Shown here piece after piece: positions 1 to 12,573 of a stretch of DNA of 64,000 bases (position 1 is its first letter; every line of letters starts with the position of its first letter). The DNA lies in contig NC_062242.1 of assembly GCF_905475465.1 (NCBI RefSeq), positions 3,685,501-3,749,500 on the forward strand, given 5' to 3'. A program made the position numbers and the translations under genes. Source of the stretch: Pieris napi (Eukaryota; Arthropoda; Insecta; Lepidoptera; Pieridae). A model generated the notes under the pieces. The model saw only the letters and a program-made list of their open reading frames with translations. It made no database searches and had not been told where the DNA came from.

Positions 1-974
1 TTTGTACTTTTTATTTCCTTAAGTTTCGACTTTCTAAAAAACTCGAGTTATATAAAGTACATCTTTATTGTAATTTATGAAAATGAGCTGGACCTTGGTT
101 GTGTAAGTGAATGTAAAAACTATAGTCGTCGTATTGGCTCCTAGCTTCGTCCTAAATTGTTTTCTCAAGTTATTTTGATTATGTTAAATTTAAATTTCCA
201 ATATAGTTTAGTTCTCTTGATAGTTGTTTGGTATATTTTTTAATTTAAGCTATTTTATTAAATATTCTTTCGTAATATTTATCTTTGTAGACTTATTAAT
301 TATAAGCATTATGTTTGTGCACGCCGTCCTCACCTACTATTATAGAGGCCACACATTAGTTGTAATTTGTAAGACTCGTTTCGTTTCTTCCGTGTTTTTC
401 TTATGTGTGTTTGTTTAATAAATAAATAAACCTTAAAGTGGATATTTTTATGTTTAATAATAGTTCTTCAGTTAGTATAGTAAGAGATACTATATGTACA
501 ACAAAGTTTTAGATTAGTGACAGAGAATAGAATCGATTCCGTACAAAACTACGTACAAAAGCGTTTCTTAATTTAGTTTAATCAGACCGATAGATATTTT
601 ATTTTTATTATTTTTCGCTTGTAAATGACTTAGTAGTAGTATATAACGTTGTATGATTCAAATTAGGAATTTTAAGATGATTTTAATGATACAAATGTAT
701 CTAATAGATCAAACAACCTTTTGAGAGTCATCCCTGAACTAAATCCACGTGTATCAAACTATTAATTATCATTATAATGATGCTATCTATAATTAAACAG
801 GTGTTATTTAATTGTAGTAAATTATTTGATTATGAGGCATTAAATTAAAATGTCTATTAATAGTGTCCATTTATATTTTTAAATATTTTAGAATATATAG
901 CTTTGTTATCTATAGAAATAAAAAAAATAATCGCAGAATATGTAGCTCAGCGCGAAACTCAAAGACGGCCCGAG
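1..974. other. AT-rich non-coding stretch
   Basis: No exon, RNA gene or clear repeat terminus can be supported. Only short chance reading frames are present, with no splice-site context. Confidence 0.5.
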
Positions 975-1121
975 TTTTTTTTATGGAGAGAAAATTTAGT
1001 CTGGAAAATCGAACAGTCTCTATGCATATCAAAATATCCATATATTGTTATGTAGCAGCTATAAAGGTAAGCTAAGTAAAAAAAAACATTAAGCCTAAAC
1101 AAAGTTCGCTGGGGCAGCTAG
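975..1121 (+). mobile_element. Helitron 3' end, degraded
   Basis: The segment ends in an AAGTTCGC motif followed by GGGGCAGCTAG and then T. This is the usual 3' terminus of lepidopteran non-autonomous Helitrons (CTAG before T). The preceding 140 bases loosely match the 3' part of the Helitron at 13887-14348 (shared CGAACAGTCTCT and AAACAAAGTTCG-like blocks). The 5' end is not recognisable, so the copy is truncated or old. Confidence 0.6.
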
Positions 1122-4100
1122 TGTAAAATATATTTTGTAATCGGACCATTTACTTGTAAAGTTAATTCGTTAAAAAATACAAATCCCCTTTTCATATATA
1201 TAATAAATAATGGAAGCAGTTCTTCCCATATCCTATCTAGACAAATTTTATGTAGAATACATACGCCTTATGTATGCGTTATGGATGCACTGTTTAATGA
1301 AGCTCAATTACAAAAGGGTTATAGAAATCGGTGTTGCTATTAGAAAACTCACTTAACATGTAAATATTGAAATAATGAAATCGATTGCGATACAATCTGA
1401 CCGCACTTCGCCCTCCATTTATTATTGTTGTAGGAAATAATTATTGTGGCATTTCACGATATTAGATTGTTTAGCATTATTTTGTAATCTAGTTAAGGGT
1501 TGGGCTAAAGTGCAGGCTATTTTATACTGTAATTACACAATCGCGGGAGTTTTGTCGGTTATGGAGTATATTTAATATAGTGAAAACCGTTTACGACGAC
1601 ATCGTTTAGAACAACATACCGGTTATATTGACCAAAATCAAAGGCCCCGGCAGAATTATATTGTATTAGGTACTTATAACAACGTCATCGGCTGTTACGA
1701 CTATCGGTTTTTACGATCAAATATGAGTAGACCCTTCGATGTCGTTATAACAGATTTTGACTGTAGTTAAATTTTTGATTTAATATGATTTTGTGTATGG
1801 TATACCCAAGTCATATGTGTTACAGTGCCATATACATTACTTGGCCGGCGTCGGCTGAAATTGGTACTACCGTCGTCATTTTGAAATGTCAGTTTCTTGG
1901 TTAATTGGTTAACAAGAAATAATTTTATTTAAATACCAACATCTAATAAAAATCCAACTAACATATATTTATTTTTATTCCATGCATTATTCATAACAAT
2001 GGCAAATTTTTAATTATCGAACGGTTCTGATTGCAACGTAACTTAGAAGATAGTACAGATAACAAAACCTATCATATCAGTTGTTCCTAAGTTTCTAGCA
2101 CATTTATTTAAGCCAAGAACTGTATCCAGATACTAGTATACATTGTTTTATTAAGACATTTCAATAAGTTATTAAGTTAGCCTGCATGACTTTAAATTAT
2201 ACCCCTTATAATGGTTAATTTTTATATACTGGCAATACTAATATCCATGACAGCGACGCTCTTACCGGCCAAGAAAAGTATGTGGCACCGTCTCATATTC
2301 GTCAATATGTATATATACAGGAGTTTGTGTAGCTAGTTGTGATATTCCGTTTATTGTTAATTTGTTAAGGGTTTGTTAAGGGGAAAGCCCAGCCCTTAGC
2401 CTCCTTAAGTATATTTCGTGCTCCTTGCGTCCAACTTCGAACCCTTATTGTTTCGAGGTCCTAGACAACTCCATCCCACCAACATGAGAAACTATAAAGC
2501 ATTTTGTTTTTTTACCCTTACATGAACGTATGAAATATCGTCTGTCATAATGTTAATTTAAGGTAGAAGTGGGATCGCAAACTATGATAGGCCGTTCAAA
2601 CAATCCCAAAATAACAACGCATGTAATAAATACACCCCTTAATATTTTCGAGCCCACATATGTATAATCTAATGTATATACATTATACATGGTAATCAAA
2701 ATTATATCAACAAATTATTATATGATGAGATCATATGAATTATAAAATAATTAATATATTAACTAATTGACGTCGTAAGGAATATATCAAAAGTGTTTTA
2801 GTTTGGTTCCAAATAATTTCCATTACTTAACATCAGAAGAGCCCGTTTGCTTCCTGTTCTATTAAAAAAATGTAGATTTTTATTACGATTATTATGAATA
2901 ACGATTTGGTTGTGTTTTTCAAAGAAAAAGGAAACACGACGAAAGGTAAATAGTGCTGTTGAATTGTACTGACAGATGTTTTAATTTGGAGATCAGAATT
3001 GTGACCCAGGAACGTGAACGAATTATTGTTCCAGTACTCGAACTCTGGTTTTAAGCCATGTAACTGTACGTACTGGGAACATATCTTAAAGAGATTGTTA
3101 AAATATTAACAATAAGAGAATTGGACAAATATGTAACGTATAACTTAGTTTGCTTATGTAAGTAAGCATGTAAGCTTTATACAAAATAAATACGTAATTT
3201 TTCCTCAGTGCAGTTGCGCTAACTCTATAATCTATGACGCTATTGCAGTCAATCACGTCACGTTTCAGATGCGTGACACGGATTGCCCGATGCATATTAC
3301 GTGTAAAGCTTATCTATTTCTATCTCTAGTTCTGGAATACTCTGAAAATTCACTTGAGATGGCTCAGTAGTCAGTATAATTACTCATATATATATACTAA
3401 TTACTCCATAACAGTATAAAATACTCACAAAATCACTATGATGCGCCTATATTGTCTTAGACAGATACTTCTTAAAAATAATAAGATATGCACAGTCAAA
3501 AAATATTTGTTTCGTAATATATTTAGCCGGTTACACATACATTGTATGTTATAAAGTTTGAACTTTGTAAATATTATTTCTCAATTCCATTCGTGTCAGT
3601 GCCCACAGACTACCAGTGTTATCTCCAAAAAGTTTCACTGACAGCGGCTAGATCATAATTAAATAAATTGTTATAATTTTTGTCTTTCGCGTTGCTAATT
3701 GTCATAGAGGAAACCGAAATTGTCATTTTCATACAATGTTTCAGTTAGTACATGGTAAGTTTGGTAAGTCTATCCTAGTATCTATCCGCCTTTGGTACTT
3801 TATTCGATTTGAATATGGAAACGCGTTTACGAGCCGTTTATCGACGCTCTGTACTGGTAATTTGTGTGGTGTTCTACAATATATTTTTAAATATTTTGTT
3901 ATTATATTAAAAATCTTAACCGCAACAATATCTCCGCTTACACAAAACCGCAACAAAACAATTTGCTTAAGATGTCAACCGTCAACAAGAAATTCAAGTT
4001 CTCAAGTAATTTATAAGCTTCCTCAAAGCGGCAAGAATCTCTGGGCGATAATAATTGGACGCTTGAACACTGTTGGATCCGAAAGTTTTCGTAAAATATT

Positions 4101-4269
4101 TTAATTGCCCTGAAACAATCGTTTTAATTTCTAAGGTATACCTTGGACAACAGGACAATACACGATGGTTTTATATGATGGAAGTAATATCATAAATTAA
4201 AATACAGATTATAATCGCATTTTCTACCTGTGACATTTAAGAACCATAGACTGTAAAGCTTCCGTCAGT
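1122..4269. other. AT-rich non-coding stretch
   Basis: I see no supported gene. A short AGCCCGTTTGCTTCCTGTTC block at about 2838-2870, followed by an A run, resembles the extreme 3' end of the non-LTR family found at 5858 and 33119. The longest open frame, about 120 codons starting at 3736, has no recognisable domain, no codon bias and no splice context, so I treat it as chance. Confidence 0.5.
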
Positions 4270-4560
4270 AATCAGGTCACGTTCCTTTTTGAAACGCGCG
4301 TTAGGACGCGTAGATATATACGTCGAGAAATGCTAAGGTTTTATTCTCGCCTTGGGTGGAATAAACTATCGACTATAGAGAACGCGCCGCACGCGTGTCT
4401 ATTCATAAACGATTGTATTGCGACCATAAATATCGCGAAATGATTGTGGTGATTGCAGTTGTTGAAATGGAGTCGATATTTCCTTTTGTCTGCTCCTGAT
4501 ATTGAAGTTTGCTGAGTTGCGGGAGTGAAAGCATTAGGCATTGACTTGAGTTTTTATTGC
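4270..4560. promoter_or_regulatory. CpG-richer island, possible promoter or 5' exon
   Basis: Against an AT-rich background this stretch is dense in CpG (ACGCGTAG, AACGCGCCGCACGCGTG, TATCGCGAAATG) and matches no repeat family seen elsewhere in the window. Such islands can mark transcription starts in insect genomes, and the coding exon at 24384 needs upstream non-coding exons. No TATA-Inr pair or donor could be fixed. This is inference only. Confidence 0.2.
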
Positions 4561-5080
4561 AATATTTCTGTGTACATTTATTGCACTGCAATGCAGTTTA
4601 GTACTGACACTAGAATTACACGTGCTTGTAAATTATCTTTTCGTATGCTGTAATCAAACTGTTTATAACTTAACCCAAAAATGGTATCTAAAATACATAT
4701 AACTTATACATGAAATATTCTCAGTTGTTCTGAAAACGAATATTAACATAACAATTTTCCGTTCTAGTTTAGATTTATATAAAAGCAAGTTTATTGTGTG
4801 TTTGCTATGAAATATGCTATAATTTTTCTGAATATATCCAATTTGTGATACCAAGCGAAACTTTCTCGCACCTTTCATAGAATATAAGTACATGCTTTAC
4901 CCTTGGCCCAGTCTGCTTATAATTTAACGCCTCATTACTGTCTCTTCACAAATGTCTTGAATTTATTTTTAACATTCCAAGAAAGGTTATAAAAGTGTGT
5001 TTTAATGTTGAATAGAAAAATTAATTTGTCAAATATTTGATAAAGTTCGGAATTCTTGTTTGTGTTACGAATTAAATTTT
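4561..5080. other. AT-rich non-coding stretch
   Basis: Nothing supportable is seen here. Confidence 0.5.
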
Positions 5081-5397
5081 GAAGTTATACTTCTTTTGGC
5101 GCGTTAGGGAAAAATGATGAGTGTAAATTTTTACGATGCGCGCGCACACCGTCACAAAAAACCGACACCCTGAATAGCATAGTCAACATTTAAAAAAAAA
5201 TGTCAATTTCTTTAACTATGTAGAATATTTTTTTTGTGATATTTAAATAAACTTTATTTAACTAGATAATGCGTTATAATAAACAATGTATTAAATACCT
5301 TTTTTCTACAAACGTAGTATAAGGCGAAAGATAATCTTGTACACCAAAGAAGTATCACTTCTAACGCGTGTACATAGGTACACACACATGTTTTTTT
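5081..5397 (+). repeat. MITE family A, copy 1 (short form)
   Basis: It begins with GAAGTTATACTTCTTTTGGC and ends near its inverted counterpart CACCAAAGAAGTATCACTTC, followed by a shared tail CTAACGCGTGTACATA. The interior carries the family's hallmark CGATGCGCGCGCACACCG block and an ACCGACACCCT motif. Four more copies occur at 27379, 38070, 40591 and 48592. It has no coding capacity. Confidence 0.8.
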
Positions 5398-5857
5398 CTG
5401 TATGTCCATTTCCAACTTTTCAATAGAACTAAAAGGATGTCTACGTAAACGTAACGATGCGAATACCTTAGCAGTGGTGAGCGAGAGACGTATCTTATCC
5501 CGTGTAACAAATGGTACAAGTCTTATCTTGCTACGCCGTAGCTTGCACTACACATAACCTTTTTAAATAAAATTTGATAATCCAATCCACGACTGGAGAC
5601 TTGTTACCAAGCGTCTTTTGTTGTCAACCACCTTCCATAATTATACGGGTAGTTCGCCTTCCTTTATCAAAACAGACGTAAAGGCTCTATAAAGTATTTA
5701 CGGAGAGTGACCGATTGCTCAGTTTCTAATCTATATCCCTTCAAGAATTGGCCCTCATAATCCGGGCTTAACTTGTTCCGAAGGTTTCCCTCCTAGACGT
5801 AGATTAGTTATTTTACAATCACAGCCTTCACATCACTCTTTAAGGGTATGCAACAAT
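5398..5857. other. Non-coding, no repeat recognised
   Basis: The sequence at about 5600-5820 has a higher GC content than its surroundings and no matching copy in the window. I see no open frame or splice signal. It may be unique intronic or intergenic DNA. Confidence 0.4.
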
Positions 5858-6112
5858 AGTTTTTTTTATAGAACAGGGGGAAAACGGGCAGGTGGCTCAT
5901 CCGATGCCGCCCATGATCACATTTCAAAAAGGTGTGTTGCCGGCCTTTTAATACGTACGCTTTTGTCCTGAAGGACCTTTAGTTGAATTGGTTCGGAAAT
6001 ACTGGTTCCAAGAAGTGGTTGTGCGCGGCATGATGTGCCTTAAAAAACACTAGGTTAAAAAAACACTAAACACGTCGAAGTGATACGGGTGTAATGTCGT
6101 ATTCTGCCTCAA
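5858..6112 (-). mobile_element. Non-LTR retrotransposon 3' end, family N
   Basis: Read on the minus strand this is the 3' fragment of a non-LTR element that recurs six times in the window. It runs from ...GGCAGAATACGAC through a decayed RT C-terminus (…NQ.STE.F…FDL.SFK…) to GGGCGGCAT, then ACCTGCCCGTTTTCCC and an A run. The block after TGTGCGCGGCA is diverged, and no full-length upstream part is present. Confidence 0.65.
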
Positions 6113-8832
6113 AGACCGATGATGAAACTAATTCTATATCACGTAAAATCTCTTTTCTACTTTTGTTTATGTGAATTTAAACTATTTGGTGCCTGGGCCG
6201 GAAGATCATTTACATAATTGTTTGTGGTCGTGGTTTATTACCCACTTCCGTTCAAGAATATCAAAGAAGTTATAAAAATGGACAAGGGGGTGAGAATCAA
6301 TCTAAGATAATTTGTTCACGTTCTGACGATTCAGGTACGAAAGTACCTGAATGGGAATGAAAGGGCAAGGTATAATTTATATCTTTTAAATTGATAATTT
6401 CCTGTCCATTAACATATTCATAGATCATACAATTATAAATGAATCTCTGCATATATAGAAGTTAGGATAACATTAAATAATTTTTGTTCGTTCTAAAGAA
6501 CAACTTAATTTTGATTGTGGCAACTTTCGTTTTACTTCCGGCGGTCGTTAGACATTAAAAATTTGTTCTTGGCGAGGTCCTTTTTGGTGCGAATAATTGC
6601 ATTAGAAAGTTTGAACGAATTTCTTTGTGTAGATTTTACTTCTTAATTGTTTTTACGAGTTGGAGTAACGCCCTAATTGATTTTTGCAGTAAGACTCTGA
6701 TCCTTCTTGAACGCGCGTGTTTTAGAAGCTGTCGAAAAGAGTATAATCCTTTATTCCCAATATAGAACGGGGCAGACATTTGCATCTATTCTACTGATCA
6801 TTTATCTTAGACCCTCTGGACGGAAACAAGTAATTTTCAATTGTTTGGGAGTCGTGACGGCCTTCGCCGATGCTTAAATAAATTAAAAAGTAACACTAAT
6901 TTAAATCCAATATTAAGAAAGGGCTTAACGTTAGGAAACATGAATATAGGTCAAAGAGAATTAAAAGTAACACGCCGAGTTCTAATCGATCGCTATTTGC
7001 ATAAATCTACTTCGGTGAACTCGGGAAATGTCAACCTGCAAATTGGTTTTACGAAACCCCTGATTCTAAACGTCTTTATATGTACAGTATTTTTACAAGT
7101 AAATTGATGAACGCATACTAAAGTTGTTATTGGAATAACGTTCCGTAGGTAGGTACGCCACTGTCCAAAGACAGCAGTCCCAGGTTCTATTTACAGAGTA
7201 AAACATTTTTTTTACCTTCGTAAGCAGGCTTTGAGTCAGACGCATAAATATCTATGGTAGGTAAAGATACTACAATTATAATAGTTACAACTAAAAAGTA
7301 TAGTAAAGTACAAAAATTGTCTTTTTACTATGCTATAAAAAATTCATCGCGTTTATAATTTCAATCAATTTAATTTAAAAAATTTAAACTACTCCGTAGA
7401 GCATGCGATTCACGATTTTATTATTATTACACATTATACGTTTAACAATTTTTGTCTTAGGGATACCCAACCAGGGTAGAATAAATTAGAAGCAAGACGG
7501 GACTTATAGTTGGACTACTATCTACTTGCCTTGCGGGGGTAGTGAGCAGCCAAGTGTTTTTCAAGAACTCGGTTTCTTTGTACCTAGGTGATATGTGCGA
7601 CGCCGAAGGCCAAGGTTGTTTGCGATACCCAGGGCCAGAACCAGTCTGTTGCACAGATTCCAGTGCGTGTGTGTGAGTTTACAATAGCTATATTGTCATA
7701 TGTATTTAATTATCATATGTATTTAATATTATGTATGTATATTATTTTTGACATTATCGTATTGGCTTAGAACTTTGAGGGTGGTGTGTTTGTATGTATT
7801 TTTGCGAATAATTGTAATTAAAATAATTAAAGACGCTTAAATGTAGATTATACTTCAAACAGCTAACATTTATGTTGAGGATAACGCATTAATTTACTTA
7901 CGATTTGAAAAGGATATTAATGCGTACATATATGTTTTACTTACTATTTAAAAACTTCCTCAAGCTTTCCGAAAAAAGGATTGCACCAAATCCATTTCCC
8001 AGTTAGAACTCCCTAATGTTGATCGTGAGCATAGCCCCACTTGAGATAGTTGTGGTAATATATGGGACCTGTCAGCGACCCTCGCTCCATATTCAGGAGG
8101 CTCATAATTTCCGGCACTAGGTGAAGATGATATATTTATTCATGCTTAGTATGAAGTACCTACTCATACGTGAAGAGCAGTGCTTGTTATAATGGTATTA
8201 AATGTAGTGGTTAAGCAATCTTTATACCAATATCGTGGTTTTGAAATTTTCGGACCAAACATATCGTAGCATTCTTTGTTGGACAATGGATTTAATTCTT
8301 TGTGCCTTATGAATACTACCTATTCGCATATTGCAAGTACATAGATGTCTTGAGGATCAAATAGAGAAAATAGGAGCTTAGTAATATTGGCATAGGATAG
8401 ATTTTTATCAAACAACACCGCCACGGACTCTGTTCACGGCATATTAAATCAGGCGCTTAGCTAAAACTAGATTTATAAAATATAGGTCAATAGTGAGCAA
8501 CAGTTACCCCGACCGCAGTTAACGAAATAGGGTAACCCAGTTAACCAGAGTTGCCAGTAAGCCGTAAACAGTTAATTGAAAGTAAGTGACGGAGTTTAAT
8601 AATTGTTTTCGGCATGAAACCTGCTTGTAATTGACCTCTGCTTTATTGCTCACACTTTGTAGAAACGTAGTAAACATATAACGGATTATAAATATAAGAA
8701 TACTAATAATATAATTTTAGCGACCTTGTTGCCTGGCGTTAACGTCATTGAGCTAATTAATTATTATTATTGCTGACACCCAATATATATACATTATTTT
8801 AGATACATAACCAAGCTTAATCTAATACATCA
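6113..8832. other. Non-coding stretch with one GC-richer patch
   Basis: No gene is supported. The patch at about 7455-7690 is open in overlapping frames on both strands (about 60 codons each) but shows no domain. It may be a relic of an unrecognised repeat. The remainder is AT-rich. Confidence 0.4.
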
Positions 8833-8998
8833 GTGACGGTTTTGGTGATCAGCGTGTCCTGTGACATATAGGCCTCTTCCAGCTGCTTCCATTATTTTCT
8901 AATATTAGCTCTTCTTGCCCATGTTGTCTCCTATTCTCTTAATATCGTCTGCCTAACTCTTGCTCTGTCTTCCTCTTTTCCTTTTTCTAGTGTTCTCA
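8833..8998 (-). pseudogene. RTE-type non-LTR reverse transcriptase, C-terminal scrap
   Basis: Translated on the minus strand, one frame reads ...TTWARRANIRK, a stop, then WKQLEEAYMSQ. This matches the end of RTE-clade ORFs, which is usually W-x-R-x-A-x-D-R-x-x-W-x-x-L-x-E-A-Y. At least two stops interrupt it and nothing upstream is preserved, so it is a dead 5'-truncated fragment. The strand and the WKQLEEAY motif are the main evidence. Confidence 0.55.
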
Positions 8999-9109
8999 AT
9001 TATAGATAATTTAGAGTGGCGATATAAAATATCTTATTTTCGATTGGGTTTTGAGTGTATGAAATGTTTTGACATTTTTTTGTCATCTCGTTTCTGAGCT
9101 GAAAGGGAG

Positions 9110-9412
9110 TAGCTTGGAGGAGGTGTGTTTGATCGAAAATTCTTTTTACTTTTCTTTTTTTTTAAATAGCTATACTATGTGCGCTGTGGCATGGTGCGGG
9201 TGACAGTTGCTCAATTTTTCTTTCAATTTTATTTTATTTGTAGACATTCTGGCTGGGGTAAATTTAAGTTACTACAGTTAATGATTTCATATATTAATCA
9301 GTGATAATGTAGCTTTCAAATAGTGAAAGAGTTTTTAAAATCGGTCCAGTTTTTGAGCCAATTCGTTACAAACATACTTACATACAAATCTTTCCTCTTT
9401 ATAATTATATTT
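9110..9412 (-). mobile_element. Helitron-like fragment (5' end family, minus strand)
   Basis: Near 9410 the minus strand starts with TATTATAAAGAGGAAAGA. It continues with the 'ACGAATTGGCTCAAAAAC' and 'GACCGATTTTAAAAACTC' blocks typical of lepidopteran Helitron-like 5' regions. The related element at 53181-53364 keeps both ends. The CTAG end is not found here, so the left boundary is approximate. Confidence 0.45.
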
Positions 9413-10067
9413 CGTTGTATAGTTGTATATTATTAGTTGTCTAGAAAAACTGCTGTTAGCTGTTTCTTTGTGACGTAAATAAAGTGTTTTGTATTTAATT
9501 TGAATAAACTTTTAAAACTGTCTTTAAAACCTAAAGAATTTATGGGTGACATAGATTTAATTTTAGTTTTAGAAATCCAGATCGCTACTTAGTTATAATA
9601 CCTACAAAATGTTTATGTATTACAACACTCGACTTCAAATAAACCCCAAAGGAAGAGATACTTCAGCATGCAAGTTTTTACTTTATTTTGCTATTTAACG
9701 ACCAGTACTCGCTACTTTGCTCAAACATATCCTATTTAAAACGGACTGAAACAGAATGTCCAGCGTCCCCAAGGCGGAGGATGTTCCAGTTTAAATAAAC
9801 TGTAATTACTGCTTGGGGAGTGGGTAGTTGCAACTAGAAAACTTGTACAAATGTAATTAAAAACTTCTCGTTCCCTTTTTTTAGTTCGTAACTAATACTT
9901 TTTGCTAACAAGTGGGATCCGAAAGTTGGGTGAGCTTTTTGTTTTTGGAAATATTTCCATATTGTGTTTACTTCGCTGAATTATTTTGAAAAAGACTTTA
10001 TTCTCGAACGCAAAAATGGTGACATTGAGACTGGCATGAGAAAAGTACAATATAATTTTATACTAAA
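9413..10067. other. AT-rich non-coding stretch
   Basis: Nothing supportable is seen. The GC-richer bit at 9755-9790 has no matching copy in the window. Confidence 0.45.
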
Positions 10068-10114
10068 CTAGCAAACTCGGCGAACTCCGTTTCGCCTAGT
10101 GTTGCCCAAAATCG

Positions 10115-10278
10115 GTCTTGGTCTTGCAGTCTTGGTCTTGTTCTTGCGTTTTTGCAAGACCAAGACCAATACCAAGACCGCCTTATTATAGCAAGACCAA
10201 TACCAAGACTGAACCCTGCAAGACTTGAGCAAGACAATACTTAAGCCTGCAAGACTCTTGCGTCTTGCAGTTAAGACA
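10115..10278. repeat. hAT left subterminal repeat array (GTCTTG/CAAGAC)
   Basis: This is a run of GTCTTG words that switches to their complement CAAGAC around 10160, so the array contains both orientations and could fold back. In hAT elements such subterminal words are usually transposase-binding sites. That role is inferred here. Confidence 0.75.
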
Positions 10279-10730
10279 AACTGAGATTTGGGCGTTATTA
10301 AGTAGGTATTTGGTTTCAATCCCGATTTTGAGAAACGTTCCCCAGTATCAAAACCGTAGGTATCACAAATCATAACACTAAACTAAGGGCTGCAGTTGTA
10401 TTTGTAATTGGCAACGTGCCGCTCGTCTGAAAGCACCCTGAAACGTATTGTATTGATTAGGTAGGTAAGTACTTATTATATTTCAACAATTTATTAAGTA
10501 GGTAGCGTGTTAATACTCACAAATCTGTTCCCTAATAACTTTCTAGCAAAGTTCATACCTTGTAGGTATCTACCTATAATAATATGTTATGCTTGTTTAT
10601 GTCTAATGTGCAGATCTAACGTTAGTACTCGTAGGTTGGTATGTGCTTAAAATTATAGTTAACAAAATTATATAAACATCATGTAGGTGTGAAACTTATG
10701 TTTCAAAGTTTATATTATTCTTCTATTTAG

Positions 10731-10876
10731 CAAAATTTAAAACTAACAGCGAGTCGAGAAGGTCTAGTAACAGTTTCTACGGCAGCCAATACTATGGTAC
10801 AGACGCCAGCACATCAAGCTACTACAATCTATCAAATTTCTTCAATAGATTTTCAAGTTTATCGCTAAAGAATTAA
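10731..10876 (+). CDS. Candidate 3'-terminal coding exon inside the hAT element
   Basis: A pyrimidine-rich acceptor (TTATTCTTCTATTTAG) is followed by an open frame entered in phase. Codons run from 10733 to a TAA at 10874-10876 and encode about 47 residues rich in Ser, Tyr and Asn (…SRRSSNSFYGSQYYGTD… ending FSSLSLKN). Codon choice (TTC, TAC, AGC, GCC) is far more gene-like than the surrounding AT-rich DNA. An AATAAA follows at about 10912. I do not recognise the family, and it does not resemble the C-terminus of a hAT transposase. It could be a host exon carried inside the transposon, the tail of an unknown transposon gene, or chance. No upstream exon could be assigned between 10280 and 10720. 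Confidence 0.4.
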
Positions 10877-11506
10877 GATTCAAAGTTGATTGGGGAAATG
10901 TGACGTTCTGCGAATAAACTGTTGGTCGGTCGGTGTATTAAATACATACTTATTTGATAATTTACCGACAAAGACGCCGCGGTTTGCAACAAGTGTAACA
11001 CAGCATTTGACACTGAGCGCCGCATTCGCCGACAAAGAGTACGGACAGAGGCACACAAATTTTTACCTATTTTGGTAGGGTTGGTATAGGAGTATAAAAT
11101 TAAATGACCTTGAAGATGTCCCAGCAGTAGGTAGGTATAAATTGAATGCTCTGAGTTTTTTTTATTTAAATACATTCTCACACTGGCTTGAATTCGAACA
11201 CTACAGCGTTAAAAGCTGTCGGGCGAGATGATAATTAATAACTAAGTAGGTATTGCATCTATTGAAATGCGAATATTTTGATTTCGAAATAATCATTGTT
11301 AATATCGGTAAATGATAGATAGTGAGTGATACCTAGGTACTAAAATGTGAGCAGCAAGATTGAAAAGTGTATATGCCATGTCAGTGCTTTCAATAAGTTT
11401 ATTTTAAAAAAGCTCTCTAGTAAGATTTAGAGTTTACCATTCAATTACACACAACATATTATTGAAAAACAAAAATTATGAAAAAGATATTTAGACTGAG
11501 TACTTA

Positions 11507-12225
11507 GGGTCGATTCGACCAAACAAGAGTAAATCTTAATCTTAGAATAAATCGTCAGTTAATCGAGAGTAAATAAATTTTACGTTTTACCAACTACAAA
11601 TTCTAAGAATAGTGGGCTTATTCGGGAATTGCAACTATACCGCCGTTTCGCACGGAATAACAGCTATTCCTAGAATAATTTAATGGCGTCAGTCAGTCCA
11701 ATCAGCTGATTTCTGTCATTTCACAAATATGTATTCTGTGTTTTAATTTCAAGTCAACGCAACGCACTAAATTAATAGTCTGGCATTGTATAATGAAACG
11801 TTTAAACAATTTAGTATTTATTTATTTATTTTTAGATTTTTTATTTTCTATAATATTAGAATGAAATTCAACTAGGCTCAACAGAAGTTCCTTTTTAGAC
11901 GAAAGCCTCAAACAAACAAGAAATAAAAACTTTTTGTTGTCGTTTGACACCTGTTAAAAGCTACTTTTTCACACTATAATACGGCAAAATCGAGTTGACA
12001 TGATGTATGCTCTTACACTGTCCCGTTGTAGAACAACATTTATTTGCCGAGTTTTATTTTCGTTCACCATTTTCTTGCTATTCGCGTATTGTTATTCCTA
12101 GCGCAATTATACTATCGATTACGTGGACAAACGACTATGGATTTTCTCGAGATTAAAATCATGGAATAGATTATTTTCTTGGTATAGTTACTCGTGTATA
12201 AATTGAAGTTTGGTCGAATCGACCC
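11507..12225. mobile_element. PIF/Harbinger-like MITE nested in the hAT
   Basis: The terminal inverted repeat is GGGTCGATTCGACCAAAC (18 bp, perfect). It is flanked by TTA on both sides (11504-11506 and 12226-12228), a 3-bp duplication as in PIF/Harbinger. The end is itself palindromic (GGTCGATTCGACC). The 719-bp interior holds no recognisable coding sequence. It lies wholly inside the hAT, so it jumped into it or was carried by it. Confidence 0.8.
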
Positions 12226-12573
12226 TTAGGAAATTAGTAGAAAAAATATTCTATCGTGGATACCTAGTTATTAAAAAGTGGATAAACGTTGTGTTTACTT
12301 AATTTTATTTTTCTGTGCTAATGCCAACATTGACAACCCCACCAAAATAGGTAAAAATTTAGTCCGCTTCTAGACTTTGTGTTGCCGCCGTCGCTTTCAT
12401 GTCAAAGGTCGCCGCCACTGCCCATGTTCTAAAGAATAAAATAAGTTTCCGGGTGCTCAGAACGGACGCAAATAGATTATGTTGTCCTCGCAAGGAAGAA
12501 TGTAGTCGTAAGGATAGGTAGATTTTATAAAAATTGTTGTAAGTAATAAAAATATACCTAGTTTATATTATTA

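Noticed and set aside
3736..4104. 122-codon plus-strand open frame, the longest in the window
   Set aside because: No domain, no splice context, and the opposite strand is also open over part of it. Composition is that of the AT-rich background.
7457..7770. Overlapping open frames on both strands in a GC-richer patch
   Set aside because: Neither has a domain, start context or splice sites. Left as unassigned.
10449..10470. AG-GTAGGTAAGT near 10456 as another recursive splice site
   Set aside because: It lacks a pyrimidine tract and lies inside the hAT element.
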